Assembly (NCBI RefSeq): GCF_029227915.1
Contig: NC_079878.1
Span: 19,530,001-19,594,000 of the forward strand
Direction: 5' to 3'
DNA from: Hydractinia symbiolongicarpus
Lineage: Eukaryota; Cnidaria; Hydrozoa; Anthoathecata; Hydractiniidae
Length of the DNA: 64,000 bases
Below the pieces are notes generated by a model. That model had not been told where the DNA came from. It was given only the letters and a program-made list of their open reading frames with translations, and made no database searches. Positions 1 through 14,300 of the stretch are shown here, piece after piece. Each line of letters opens with the position of its first letter. The first letter of the stretch is position 1. The position numbers and the translations under genes were made by a program.

Positions 1-1290
1 TAGTAAAAACGATAAAAACAAACAAAAATTGATCAACTAGAAATGCAACAGTATGCATACAAGGTGTGAAGTGACTTCATGTGGGAGCTAAATAAGACAT
101 AGGCATAGTTCAAAACATTAATCCCACTTAGCTAAACTTGAAGCAGACTGGACGGCACAGTGACTAAGATAGCCACTGAGAGTGCACATCGCCCAATAGC
201 TGGTATCGTCTATTAAGAGAAGTACCCTCTGAGCGCCTTCATAAAAAGAGACATTTTATCGATTTTCCGAATTTCAAGTGGCAGTGAATTATACAGTTTA
301 CTCCCTGCAAAATAGAAACTCTGCCGGGCGATTTCTAGTTTGACTCGAGGTAACCTGACAATGCAGCCGTTATTTCGTGTGTTATTGTCATGTTGTTGGC
401 TGACAAAATAATTGTCAAAATGTTCAGATGTTAGATCATTTAGTAGACACTTTTGAACGAGTACACAAATATTACGGTTGACGAGTCCTGTGATGGATGG
501 AATATTATCACTTCGGGCAATCGATCTAGCACGGTTCTCAAGCGATTTTAATTTGTTGAGCTGTGTATTTGTGATAGGTATTTTCAATGCACTACTATAA
601 GTAATTAAAGGTACAATCATCATCGAGAAAACATTGTGTGCGGCTTCAGCGGTAAGGCACGGTCGTAATCTTTGTAGTAGGCGTAAACGGCTGCTGGCGC
701 TTTTATATGATCGGTCAATGTTGTCATTAAGCATTAACTTGCTGTCGATTACTGTTCCCAGATACTTATACTGAGAAACGAAATTTATCGGATTTTCTTG
801 ATATACAACTTGTAGAGCCTTGTCATGTGCTTTCAAGCGTTTAGCCGTTCCGAACAACATGACTTCTGTTTTCCCTTTTTTTAAATTTATAATTAACTCA
901 TTTTCACGGAAATATACTGATAGTCTCTTAAGGTCTTGATTGAGAAGTTGTTCAATTCTAGTAACATCTTTATGAGCAACGTATATGACGGTGTCATCTG
1001 CGTACATTATAACTTTAGAATTTGAGATATGGTCTACAAAATCATCATAAAAAATTATAAAAAGCAGTGGTCCCAAAATGGAACCTTGTGGAACACCGCA
1101 GTAAATTGGCTCGTAGCTAGATCGAATATTGTTAATGTCTACTAACTGACTTCGATTAAATAAGTAGTCGGTAAACCATGCTAGCTCCTTGCCTTTAATT
1201 CCGTACGTGCTTAGCTTGTTTAGTAATAAAGAGTGTCCGATCGTATCAAAAGCTTTCGATAAATCCATATAAACTGCTCCAACTAACTAA
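1..1290 (-). pseudogene. 5'-truncated non-LTR retrotransposon (CR1/Jockey-type), RT 3' half plus 3' UTR
   Basis: The open frame runs on the minus strand from about 1290 to a stop at 213. It starts inside the RT palm (AVYMDLSKAFDTIGHS), continues through CGVPQGSILGPLLF and the catalytic box MYADDTVIY, and ends with a conserved-looking C-terminus (LYNSLPLEIRKI). An in-frame stop lies just upstream of the palm, so the endonuclease and the first RT motifs are missing. This is the usual product of incomplete target-primed reverse transcription. Bases 1-212 are probably 3' UTR. The surviving RT frame is intact over about 350 codons, so this copy is younger than the LINE relic beside it at 1846-3590. 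Subfamily assignment is uncertain. Confidence 0.85.
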
Positions 1291-1845
1291 CTTAATTCAG
1301 CGTCTTGCAGGTCCTTTTCATTTGGAAAAAGATTAGGTCGTCAGCGGGTTATACTTTGCATAAATAGGTTTAATTACTTGTCTATCATAGAAATTACATA
1401 TTCGATTTGCAAACCAAATAATTTTGGACATTAATATAATACATACTTTTAGGCTTATAATTTGCATTATTTCAAAAGGAGGTAGACTCCGCCTCCATGA
1501 TTATAGTTAAATCATTTAGTGTCCGCTTTTTGTGAAATATTAAAATTCTTGTGAAAAACTGCAAACAAACAAGTAACATTAGACCAAAATTACACTGCTT
1601 AAAATTTTCGGACGCTGAAAGCTTTGTCCGATAAAAACGTCCGAAATTTTGTAAGTTGCTCATTTTGTTTTATCAATACTTGAGCGAGTGTAGATTTCGC
1701 AACAAAATTTTAATAAATTATGATAATTAATTTTAGGCTGAATATGAAAGGTTCACAGCATTTTCATTTTGAACAGTGTAAATATTATAGAAAAATTCAT
1801 TTTGCATAATTTTTTTGACGTGACCCTGCTTACTCTGAAAAAAGG
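1291..1845. other. Short non-coding spacer between two LINE relics
   Basis: AT-rich sequence between two LINE fragments of opposite orientation. I see no gene-like frame, RNA or clear repeat structure here. Confidence 0.5.
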
Positions 1846-3590
1846 GAGCATGGTGTGCGCCCATTGCCGGTTGCGGTTTCGAAGCCAGGATTAACCATAA
1901 AAGAATTGTTGACAGCATTTGAAAGTCTCCAAAATAATAAAAGTGCAGATATTGATGGCATTTGGGGTAATGTGATAAAGTACGTTTTTGACGTCATTAT
2001 GTTTCCACTTCGTTATGTTTTCAATCTTTTACTTAGGACTGGTAAATTTCCAGATAAATTGAAAATTGCGCAAGTCACACCCTATTTTTAAAGCTGGCGA
2101 TAATGCAAAAGTTACAAACTACAGGCCTATATCTGTATTTTCGTGTTTCTCGAAATTGTTAGAACGAATTATGTATAACAGGCTCTATGCATATCTCAGA
2201 TAATAAAATGCTTTTTACAATAAACAATTTGGGTTCCAAAAGAAACACTCAACCGATCATGCTTTGCTTAACTTAGTCAACGATGTTACTAATGCATTCG
2301 ATAGAAATATTTTCATTCTTGGGGTATTGACATTTCTAAAGCTTTTGACACAGTAGATCATGAAATTCTTGTGACAAAGCTTGAATGCTATGGTGTGAGA
2401 CATAACAATCTCAGTTGGTTTAAAGATTACTTTACAAACAGAAAACAATGCATACGTTACGGTACAAGCACAACTGAACAAAGTGTGACTTGTGGGGTGC
2501 CACAGGGCTTAATACTTGGACCACTTTTATTTATACTATATATAAATGATTTACATTATGCTTCAAAGCTTTTAAATTTTATATATTTGCTGACGATACT
2601 AATATCTTTTACTCACATAGGGATATCAGCACTCTTTTTGAAATACTTAACAGAGAATTAGAACATTTGGACGAATGGTTCAAAAGTAATAAACTTTCGT
2701 TAAATGTAGATAAAACAAAAATACTCTATTTTATAAATCTAAAATCGATGACATACCTTTTAAGTTATCTATTAATTTTAAATAACATTAATATTATTTT
2801 TTTTAGGTGTTTTGTAAGATGAGAATCTAAAATGGAATCAACATATATATGCTGTTGAAATTAAAATTTCTAAAAATATCGGATTAATTTATAACGCTAA
2901 ACCTTTCTTGAATTTTACATCTTTAAAGAACTTATATTTTTCTTTTGCACATAATTTCCTAACATATTGTAATATTGTATGGGCAAGTACGAACAAGTCT
3001 AAGCTGAGTAAGCTCTACAGTAAACAGAAACATGCTTGTAGGAAAGTTTTGGTGTAGATAGATACACATCATGCGAGCCTTTATTAAAAGAACTGGAAGT
3101 TTTAAACATATATAAACTTAACATCCAGCAGATCTTAGTTTTTATGTTTAAGATAAAAACTGCTCCCTGTCCGTTTTTAGTCTTTGCTGAAAACTTTTCT
3201 TTTATCGAACATAAATACGACACGAGATAACTTCGTTGTACCAAAAACAACTCTAAGAGTAAGCGGCTATTCCATAAAAATAGAGGACCACAGTTGTGGA
3301 ACCGACTATTAGACCAAAAATTTAAAATGAATATTAGTTTGGGACGTTTTAAAAGGAGATGTAAGGTACCTCTTCCTTGTAAACAACAATGATATAACTC
3401 AGTTTTTTAAGCATTATGTAGTAGATGGATTTTATATTTATACAACTACGTTTTCACATTTACATGTTTTTACATTTCCACGTTTTTATATTTCACATTT
3501 TTAATTGTTATCAAAAATTAAAATGTAAATAGCTCAACTATTACGGGGTTTGATGATAAGACAATTAGAGTCTTCTACTTGCTGCGGCCA
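1846..3590 (+). pseudogene. Heavily decayed non-LTR retrotransposon RT
   Basis: RT motifs can be followed in order across changing frames. They are the NKSADIDGI motif near 1940, NYRPISVFS near 2120, FGFQKKHSTDHAL near 2230, ISKAFDTVDHEIL near 2330, CGVPQGLILGPLLF near 2490, and an ADDTN box near 2595 that needs a frame change. A C-terminal region with FLTYCNIVWAS lies near 2960. Several frameshifts and stops break the frame, so this copy is dead. The 5' end is truncated within the RT, so no endonuclease is seen. The 3' UTR seems to end near 3590, after a stretch containing TTTGATGATAAGACAATTAG. It differs in sequence from the LINE at 1-1290. Confidence 0.8.
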
Positions 3591-4635
3591 ATTGTATCTG
3601 TAACTATTTTTACGGCGAAATATTTACCTTACCTTACAAAACATCGTTCCCAGCGCCTGTTATCCCTTTTTTATAACCGGGTTATAACCGATGTTAGAAA
3701 AGATACAAGTTGCCCTGGGAAGTTTAAATCGCGAAAAGAGTCTAAATGTGATATGCAAACTCAGATAAAAAAATTTCTTTTTATCGCATTCTCTGATAAA
3801 TATAGTTGTAGTGTAAATTTTCTGGGGTATCCTGGTGGAATTTTTTTGAGACGGGTGGGGGAGGAAGATTCTACCTCAAGTATTTGCATTATAAGAAAAC
3901 TTACAGAGTAAAAACAGACAAAGTACCGGGGCTTATTTTCTTTTTAATATCTGAACAGCGAGATGATAAAAATATTTTTCGTCTCGTCGCTCCGCCGATG
4001 GTATGTGTAATGAGGCCGAGGTTGTGCAAAATTTTTTTTACACTCACATGCATCTCATTTCATTGGATGCGAACGGAATAGTTCTAAAACATAATGGCTG
4101 CATTTGTTTATTTAAAGTTCGCGGTACGAAATGTGCTCGGCAAGAACTGTTTACAAAGCTTTATTGAAAAGAATAGCTTTAGCAATACAATTCGTAGAAA
4201 AGAAAGAAATACTCAATACCTGTGTGTTCTTCTCACTTTATTTTAAGTGTTTTGATACGTGTTCACACGTTATGCTATCAGGTTTTTCCTCGGTTTTTTA
4301 ATTAAGAAATCATGAATCTTTCTCAGTTGTGTTGTTGCTAAGGTGCTATAAGTTTAAGTAGCCTGATAAAAATGTGACTATCACGCCAGCATACACGAAC
4401 AGAAAGTAGCTACTACTAATTGTTTTTTTAAACATTCTAATGCTAAACTAAGCTATAGCTAGCTAACTATATTAGATGGATTCCAGTGTGACGTTATTTG
4501 TTTATTTTTCAGCAGTATGCTCTTTGAATTTCGCATTTGCGTGGGAGGAAAAAAGATTCTAGGATTTGATGAAAGCCTTACCTGTGGATACCTTCTTACC
4601 AAAGCATTTTTTGACATTTTGAACTATTACCGAGG
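3591..4635. other. Intergenic, no supported gene
   Basis: Open frames of 65-110 codons occur here but show no recognisable domain, no splice context and low-complexity composition. I see only a short palindrome (AACCGGGTTATAACCG near 3677) and scattered AT-rich sequence. Confidence 0.5.
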
Positions 4636-4640
4636 TGTAG

Positions 4641-4960
4641 CAGTTCGGGAGTTAAGACGAAAAGGGGAACCCATCTGGGAAACGTTTTCCCATTTGGGAA
4701 ACTTCATGGTTTCCCATTTGGGTAACCGTTGCCCTAAACGGGCGAGAAATACGGTAATGGTTTTCCAATCAGGAGACCACCAAAATCGTAGCCTTTTTCC
4801 GCAATTCCATAAAATGGTCTTGAGAATGAAGGAAATCCTAATTAAAATCAAAAAAATTAGTTTAGGAGAGGTTTCCTATATGGGATTTCCCTATATGACA
4901 TGGGAATTTCCCTATGTAACATGGGAAACCGTTTCCCTTTTAGTGTTATCTCCCGAACTG
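4641..4960. mobile_element. MITE, 320 bp, imperfect 30-bp TIRs, 5-bp TSD TGTAG
   Basis: The left end begins CAGTTCGGGAGTTAAGACGA and the reverse complement of the right end begins CAGTTCGGGAGATAACACTA. About 26 of the first 30 positions agree. TGTAG occurs immediately outside both ends (4636-4640 and 4961-4965), which fits a target-site duplication. Subterminal TTCCCATTTGGGAAAC-like blocks repeat in both orientations. Long frames here on both strands are by-products of the inverted repeats. The superfamily is not assigned. Confidence 0.8.
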
Positions 4961-5045
4961 TGTAGATTGATGCTTCTGATTCGTTGTAATTCCTAAAGTT
5001 AATCCCTCTGTGTAACAAAATGGACTCACAAAAACTTTGCATTAT

Positions 5046-5106
5046 CTAGCGCCCCCCTCCTTTTTTCTGCCAGGCAGATACTAGAGCGAAAAGAGCTTAC
5101 AGCTGA
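5046..5106 (-). repeat. Dispersed repeat copy (partner at 30098-30160)
   Basis: Read on the minus strand, this stretch has TAAGCTCTTTTCGCTCT followed by a purine-rich GGGGGGC(G)CTAG segment. The same order occurs on the plus strand at 30098-30160. This is probably the end of a dispersed element whose full extent I cannot define. Confidence 0.5.
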
Positions 5107-5386
5107 AAACAAAGAAATTCATTGATAGCTACATAGCTAGCTATATATAGTTGTATGGCAAGGGAAGTTACCAGATCATTGCTACAGCAGTTTGTGTGAA
5201 TAATCACCAAATAAGGACGGTATGCCCTATGCACTAGCTTGTATTTTTTAGAAGAATATTTACACAAAGACTATAGCTGACATCTTTTATGGAAGTAAAA
5301 TGCAATGAATCGTAAACATTACCAATGCTGCCAAAATCAAAAATGCCTAACTGAAATAAAGAAAAGAGTTATCAGTTGCAGAAAAA

Positions 5387-8300
5387 ATGTATTCAAAGTC
5401 TTCTGTTACTGTAAACATACCATGTCTCCCACAAACCAATAACAGAAGAAGAGGTTGCACTGGGACCTGCGTACAAGGAATTTTAGTAGCAGTATTAATT
5501 GTTACATTAGTATTTAATATCATATTTATATTGGACAACAGAACTAGATTTAGAGGTAGAGCAGAAAAAATTATTAATATAAATGAATTTGTTATTGATG
5601 AAAACCAACATATTGTAATTGACAAAAATGAAGATTTGAAAAATCATAATCCTGTTTGGAATACTGGTAGGTTATCTTGTTTATTTTATTTATTATGTGA
5701 ATCTTATGTTGTTCAGTATAATAATACTAGTACCGTATTTTCTGGTATATAACCCTCAGGTTATAAGTTAATTTTTACGACTTCCACCGTTGGTGCGGGT
5801 TATAATGTTTTATATTTTCTGTCATTTATTGTGAGATTTAAAGTTTATACATTCAATGAAAAAAATAGTACCAACAGGATAAAATGCGTACATTAATATA
5901 ACTGCATGCGCGATCCTATATCTATGTAATCTTACTTCAACTATGTGATTTAATTTTTTTCACACAGTGAAATTGCTTTAACTTTCTATTGCTTGCCAGT
6001 GCTAATATTATGAGCTCTCTCTGAAACACAATTCTGGAGATCATTTTTCTTTTGTGTTGAATGTAATTCTGATCTAGTTATATTGAGCACATTGAAATGA
6101 TTTGCTTCTGGTAATAGAGCAATATAGCAGGTATCATTTTTAGGTTTAATTGACATGTATTTCACAACCTAGTGCCCAGGACTTAATTATTCATTCCTGT
6201 TAAAAATTTTGAAAAATGTTAAAATTAAAGTATAGTTTTCTTTTTTTTATCTTCGCTACCTTCGAGCAACAGGTGGCCACTGATAATATCAAAAATAAAT
6301 AAATATAAAACACAATTAGACACACGCAACTATCTCTTCCTTATTGCCGCCATTCAATTTATCATGCACACTGTGATTGCTGAGATATAAATAGATAACA
6401 AAATTCTATAAACATTAGAAAAGAACGTTCTGTACATCGCTGTTACAGAAAATCCGTTATAATTATTATGTTGTTTACTTTTATGACAAAAAACTTAAAT
6501 ATACATAAAAAACAGAGATTTTGCTTTAGGTTTATAACCTGATAGCGTGTTTTTTTTTATTTGTTTGTTTGTTTGTTTGAGTCATTATAAGCGGAAACTA
6601 ATGTCTACAAATAAAAAGAAAATAGCATTGTCTGATTCAGTACTGTCGGCATTAGCAGAAGATCCACTTGTTCAAATTAATTTTGAATTCATTATTATTT
6701 CGGCAATCAGAGACAAGGAAGTTAAGACTGAGAGAGTTGCTAGTTCAGACACTGAGTTCTCGTGTTTGGGGTTCACAAGTTTAAATGTCCCCCACTTGTC
6801 TACAGCATGAAAAAAAAAACGACACAGAATACACGCACATGTTTATAAAATGATTAGGGTAAGTAAAAATACGCTGAATTTTTTTGTTAACACGATGCGG
6901 GTTATGGAAAGGTACGGGTAAATAAAACACAATGATTAAATTTTTTTATGCGGGTTATGCAAAGGTGCGGGCTATTTGCTTGTAAGTTTTGCTTGTAAGT
7001 TTTGTTTAATTAAGATTTCTACTGTGTAGCTTTAACATTGAAAAGTCCATGTTGTAACCAAAGCAGTTTGCAAAATGGAAAAATCCATGTGTCAGACCAC
7101 AACATTTGTTTACTTTGCAGTGTAATTGCATGTGTCTGTGTGTCTATGAAAAAGATAATAAATATCAGAACATATTTTGATGATTTTTTCAGTTGTTTTA
7201 AACTTATCAGAAAATGTTTACGGAGAATAAGTCGAAAAGTAATTTCATTTTAGACCTTAGCATTCCGGAGTTTAGAATCCCTGTGTCATAACAGCAAATA
7301 TTAACTTAGTTATTATTGTTTGTTTCAGGAACAATAAATTGATTAAAATATATTAATAATAATATATTAATATATAAGAACTAATTTTCATAATTGTTAT
7401 CGCTGCCAAAAGGATCAAAACACAAGGAGGATACGCACAATATCATATATTTTGTGGCTAAATAATCATACAAAGAAATTGTTATACAAACATATGTACA
7501 CACAAATATAGACATATAACTAAACAACTTACTAGCTACAAGTGTTTGAGTCGCTATTTGGCAAATTGCAAACCTTCGTTGGTAAAAGTGTTAGACTTTA
7601 CTATCGGATTTTATGAGAACTTCTCTCAAAGACATTTCTCTGTAGACTGCAAAAACTAACATAAAATTCCTATTATAAAGCATACAACATTACACTCTAG
7701 GGACATACAAAGTTACGGTATATGCGCTTTTATCGTCTCGGTTGCGCACAAGACGATTGTATGAACAATAAGACACATTATGACATTAACATATGGCTCC
7801 CCTCAAAGTCTTCAATCTGACTTTGACCATGCAGGCTTCTTCGATGGAGAATCTCTACATTCTTTGATCAGCACAATCTTGTTGATTGGTCGTTTCAATA
7901 TGCCATGTCCAGAAACATCTAAATCAACTGTTCGTACAATTCCGTTGTTGTCAGGGAACATTTTAAAGATTCTTGCCAGCGACTAGGAATTACGTGGCTC
8001 GTCGTACCAATACGACATCGTTAATTTCAAAATTTCTCAATGATTTTGTCCATTTGTTACAACGTTGCAACGTTGAGAGGAATTCTTTCCTCCATCGTAC
8101 CCAAAATTCTTTCACAAGATGCTGCACACAACGTCAATGATGCTTACTGTACAAATCTGCGGTATCAAATTTTCCAGGCAATGGATAAACAACTTTGGAC
8201 TTCATTGTCAACAAAGTTGAAGGACTTTTCGTCTTTAAGCTTGTTGCATCATTTAGCCTTTCGACCGTCAGCGGACGTAAGTTGATGACGTTTTCGACTT

Positions 8301-11300
8301 CAGTGAGCACAGTTTGGAATGATTCGTCGTTCAAGCTCTATCCATGTGTTTTCAAAAGTCCACTGAGTAGGGCACGTACAGTTTTTATCTGTCGTTCCCA
8401 GACTCCGCCATGATTACTAGTGTATGGAGGGTTTTGTTTCCATGTAACTACCCAATCAGCACTTCGATTTATGAGAAAATTCTTGATCTTTTCATGATCC
8501 ATCGCCATGAATTCTTTCTCGAGTTCTCTTTGTGCAGACATACAAAGTTACGGTACAACGCGTATATCGTCACGGTTGCTCACAAGACGATCGTAGGAAC
8601 AATAAGACACATTATGACATAAACTACAATTACTGCGTCAGTGCAACTTTAGTGTAAAAAAAACAACTTGAAAGATATGTTAACAACTTAAAAGCCTAAA
8701 AAAAACCTGTGGTATGCGTTTCAAAATATTATAAAGCAAACTTTGTTTATTAATTATCACGTTTTGTACTTTTTAAGCCTGGTATATATGCGACTAACTA
8801 TTTATACATTAATACTCAAGGTAATGAAGTACATGGTTTGGTTATATAAATTGTTAAGATTTTATCATTACCCCTTAAATTATTTTTTAGGCATTATTAA
8901 ACAAGATTTGATATCCTTTTAATAGTCTGTATAAAAGACATCTTATTGGAAATAAGCATTATTATGACAGTTTTATAATTTTCATTTGCTAGAAACTTTC
9001 ACCGTATTATTGTTCAAATACTCTGATAATTTTTTTTAATTAATATATCCCATTAAAAAGTGTTTTCAAAGGTTAAGGAGATTGATAGCAGATATAGATG
9101 ACCAAAGAAATTAAAATTACCAACAATGTTACTTTTTTATCAAATACATGTATCACAACAAGTTTTTTTGTATTTTGATTAACTTTGCTGTTAAAGAACG
9201 AACTTCGGCAGCATCCCTGAAAATTTTAGTCAGACCAATTTATATACAAATTATGAGCAAATTGTGTTTTTGTGCTTTTTTTGCAATTTTCTCCCTATTA
9301 GTAAATGCAAAGTAGATGTGTTCATTTTCCTTTGAAGTAGCTAAGTCTTAAAGTAGCTGAAATAACTTTCTAGATTCTACATGGCACAATATAAATGACA
9401 TTAAATAAGATTAGTGAAGCCATTGCAATGCATTTTAAGGTTCAAGGCTAGATAACTTGGAAACAGGTAGAAAGTGACGTCAACTCCTGTGTGGATAACT
9501 AGGTACCGCTCAGATTCAAAATTGGGCCAATTCCTCAAGGCTGGGTAACCCATTTTTTTAAATTATTTATTTTGAAACAGACAAGTTGATGACATCATTA
9601 AAAAACATTTAAACCCCAGATATCTCTTCAACTGTCCACTAAAAACACACGGTTCTGTTCCTGATAAGCGTTTCAGGCTCTACACAATAGAAGTGTGATA
9701 GAAGGGTAATAAAAGGTTATCAGATTTTAGGTATCCATGGGTCGTTGCAAATGTCATTAAAATTTAAATGACAGATTGCAATTTTTTTTCTGTCTAAGTG
9801 GACGTTTTCACAGGCCTAATGACTAGTAGCTATATTAAAGGGGAACTTCCACTTCATAAAAAACTTGTTTATATCAAAAAAATATACATGGTGTGGATAA
9901 AGAATTCAATATATAATTATTAGTTTCTTTCTGATCCAGTATCTCTAAAAAAAGCCAAAACATTTTATTCAAATTTACCTTTTCTCATCACACGCCCATG
10001 CTGTTTTAAAAACGCTGCATTTGTAATTGTGAAACTCACACGTGGTACGTAAGGGATGCAAGAAAGAAGTACAATCTTTGTGCAATAATGCAACATATTG
10101 TTATTGCTACAAGAGGAACCTTGGAAGCTTTTTTTGTTTTCATTTCTTTTAAACTGATGGTTTTTTACCTTGGACTGTGTATTCAGTAAAAATTTCCAGC
10201 TTGACAACCTTATCACTAGGGCTGTTTTTCATTTTTTGATATTGGGACGGTGTGCATCCAGACGAGAAATATTGCAGGATGCACACTTCGAAATTCTGTA
10301 AATCATTTTTTATTTGAAACAGTATAAAAAGCTGCACATTAGAAAGGACACAAACTTTACAAAAATAGCAAATTACTGCCAAAGGTAACACATTTCATTA
10401 AGGTGGAGAAAAAATATTATCTGCGATATTGGAACAAGTTTTTTGGGTGTGGGAGGTAACCTTTAATACATTAATTCCATGTGTCTCACTTTTGCAGGGA
10501 GAATGTTATTTTTTTTATTTATTTCTCCTTAGCTGACAAATGGGTTTTTCTTAATGGTAATATACATTAGTCTGACATCAATACATTAAAGCGAAATTCA
10601 TATATGTTATTTTTTATATAGCCCTCTCCAAATAATTGAGAAATTCTTGCTTTATTGCCCATGGCTTACTTTCATAACATATCACTTCTTACACAGGTTT
10701 CGTACAAAAAACATTTTACCTAAACAACTAAGACTGAGCTAGTCAAGCAGAGAAGTTTGAATCTAAACTTTTTCCAAGCACAACCCATCTCATACAAATA
10801 ACACTTCTTTCAACACCGTCATTTACTGCCAACATACCACCTGAGTAACAGAAGTTCTCAACTATCTCTGATGAGCCACTACTAGAAATACTTACTTGCC
10901 TATAGTTTACACACAAACTGAATGCCAAATAAACGTGCAATACCAGAACACTCCTGTATGCACATAATTCTTTGCATAATCCTTTCCCCCTCAAATCCTT
11001 TAACTAATTCTTTCATTGATTACACTATGAGAACTAATTATCTTCATACAATAACTGCATGCGATACCCACCATATTCTCAAGCAACATTAAATTTACTT
11101 ACAAAATGACATCAAAACTCTCATTAGTTCAACATATCTAGCTTAACTTAAAACCATTTTGGCAAAACTTGCTATCTTGAATCAACACCTTAGCGTTGGT
11201 AACTGCAATTGCCAACTGTTAGCGTGAATTAGAAAGGCTGAAATATTTAAAGCATTGGATCTCATTTTACATGTTTTATTTTTTAGCTCTATCTGGAACA

Positions 11301-14300
11301 AAAATAAAGATTGAGGCGAAATCAAGCAAGAATAATGTTTACGTTTCAATTGATGGGCTTAAAGTGTATGAAAATAGTGTTGAGGACGACTCAGCTAGAG
11401 GCATTCATGTTGTCGTTCTGAATGAAGTTACTGGAGTTGTGATGGCGAAACGGATATTTGACACATACGTGCCAAAGGAAGATGAAGCTATGATACTTTT
11501 TCTAAACATGCTTCAAGAAGGCCGGATAGTTGTCTTCATGGTCAAGGTTTGATATATTTCATGTTACTTTTAATGTCGAAATAAAACTCAAATATCACGG
11601 TTAGCAACGCAAAACGATATTTGTGAGGATTATTTAATTGCATCTTATATATTAATTCCCTTGCGTGAGTAAAACTGTGAGTCCACGACACGGAAATCAC
11701 GGGTCACTTTCTTATGACGTGGCTGTACGCTAAAATTTAACTAAAAAGATTAGGGATGTACTTCATAGAAATTGTACATAAGGTGTAAATATATACCCCG
11801 CTGCTAATAACGATATAAATATATATACCCTTATGCCAAAAAACTCTATGTTAGCATATATATATAGGTATCGCTACATATGAAACGGTATTAGATATTC
11901 ACAAAGCATACGCACTGTTAAATGAAGTTCCTAGCATAAAACGGAAATTGTGTTTACGAAAAAGATGGCTGTTCTTTTTGAGTATTCTCTACTCTTTCAT
12001 TCAAAATAAATCTTTAAAAAAACATTTGAAGAAGAGCATGGTTTTATAAATTAATCATAGCAAGGTTCTGTAAGGTTTTTTCATGTCTTATTTTCGGTTT
12101 TGATTAAATTATTGTTGCCAGACATGTTTTATAGCTAGCATCATAAAAAGCCAACCACCACCAACAACTAGCTAGCTAGCTAGGAATATATATATATATA
12201 TATATGTAGCCATGTTCTTTATACCTAGCTGTCTCCAGTTTATATTTAAGTGACTAGCTATTAGCTGCTGTAGCTAGCTAATGCTAGCTTTAAACTAAAG
12301 ATTCCCAGTATATATATTCCCACAAAACACATCAAACATTATTAACCCTGAAAATTTTAAACATTTTCCTGGGTTTTTTTTGGTTTGCGAAGTTCTTTTC
12401 CTCCAAATATTCTGAAAATAAAGTTCAGAAATTACTTATTTTTAAAATGTAAATTTAATTTGTTTCAAATTGTGGGCAAAAACCTTAATCAGCATGCTAA
12501 AAGAACTGACTTTTCTTAATTTAGAATTACTAAACACAACCATTTTCTTACATTTAGTGTAAACTTTTGTGCGTATGGCTTATATTTAATACACCAAAAG
12601 AGCTACTTTGTTGATTTCAATTTTATACTCTTTGTAAGCTATTTTTTTCTTCTTTTTGACATTTCTGTTTTACCACTCAATTTTTACATTTTATAAGTTA
12701 TTTGGAACAGAATGGTATGAAATAGACCAAAATACCTGATCTTAGTTGTTTTTAATTTACAGGCTGTGTCTGTGAAACTTTAAGGGGAACATTTGGTGGA
12801 AGACAATGGCATGACATATACTGATAGAACTGATTTTTGTTGTGTTAGATGTTATATCTGAACCTTTTTGACATTTTATGTTAATTTTGCGAGGAAGGAC
12901 CATATATATACACAGCAGAATTCAATTTTACACCTTGCAAGCTTTGTTTTTCTATATTTTGTATAAATTCTTACTGGGAAGGACTCCGTGCAATATATCG
13001 AAATGACTGATCCTTCTTGATTTAAATTTGATGTTCTAAATCGTATATAGTTTTGGAAATTTTGTGTAAGATTTAATGGGTAAGGGCTAGATGCAATATG
13101 TCAAAAAAACTTTTTTTGTTGAATCAGAAGCACTCCCTACAACCATTCTTTTTTTTACACTTTGTGAAGCTTTTGTGAGGAAAGAGTGTATTATCGAAAT
13201 AACTGTTTTTTGTTGCAAACTCTTTTTCTTTGGCATTTTGGATTAAAATATTGTTTTAGAGGGCATATGCAGTAGATATATGTACTGAAATAGTTAAATT
13301 TTGCAAACTTTGATTTTGTCGTTACCTCTCACTTTTTACCTTTTGATTAAACTTTTGTGGGAGACCGTCGGTATGCGAAGGACCAAAATAAGAGATTTTA
13401 GTATTATTTAGAATTTGTATTTTGTTTTGCAAAATTGGTGCAAAAATTGACATAAAATGAACTTATATATAGATTGATTGCTGTTGTTTAACATGACTCA
13501 TTATGACTTATATATATATTTTATGGAAATTTGTGACAGAATACTATGTGAGATTTGAAATTTTGTTTACTTTATTGATGGTAAAACAGCATGTAAATTG
13601 CTAAAAGGACTTTATTAATTTTAGATTTAAACACCGTTATTTTTCACATTGTGTGTCAACCTTTGGCAGGGTTTGCTATAAACTAACTGATTTTAACATA
13701 TACAATGAGAGAGATTTGTGTTTGACATTGATCAGCTTTTTTGTATATATGTGGCGTTTTGGGTGATTTAAATTTTATGGGTGAGATGTATGTTGAAATG
13801 CTTTTTAAAAACTTTTTTCCGAATAATTTTTTGCATTTGTCAGATGGTCAGAGCAAGTAATTTTAGTAGATTTAGATTTTAAATGTCACATATGTACTGC
13901 AGTTTTTTTGGTCATTTATATAATAATGCAGATGTAAGATGTGCACTGCTGTATTGTTTGTTTTTTGATGGACATATATCTGCTACATAAATTAAATGGA
14001 ATACAGTGGATTCTTCCACGGGAAACAGCTAGTTTTGTATTAATTCAAGTTTTATGTTTTCATTGTAGAAGATTTTGGGTGAATAATGAGACATAAATTG
14101 AACGTGAACTAATTAAAATTCCTTTCATTCTAAGATTTTATTTTTTGGAGGGGTTGTGGGGATAATGAGACTGAAACATCAAAACGTAACCTAATTAAAA
14201 AACTGATTTTTACATCTTTGCAACCGCTAGGTCTACCTTTTTTAATAGTCGATTTTGATTCAACTTTGCAGGATGAAGGTAGCTCTAGCCTCAAAAAAGC

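Larger units (their letters stand above)
5667..11286 (+). other. POMGNT1 intron 1, 5.6 kb, TE-filled
   Basis: The donor GTAGGT is at 5667 and the acceptor TTTTTTAG ends at 11286. The intron contains a BEL/Pao remnant (7702-8624) and a LINE RT scrap (10630-10994). The rest is AT-rich unique-looking sequence. Open frames at 6547-6810 and 7038-7253 have no recognisable domain and were not called. Confidence 0.75.

Noticed and set aside
2999-3250. Minus-strand 83-codon frame
   Set aside because: Antisense of the decayed LINE RT.
3579-4081. Frames of 110 and 65 codons
   Set aside because: Low-complexity, no domain, no splice context, next to the end of a dead LINE.
4517-4996. 159-codon plus-strand frame
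   Set aside because: It crosses the MITE at 4641-4960; its length is a by-product of the inverted repeats.
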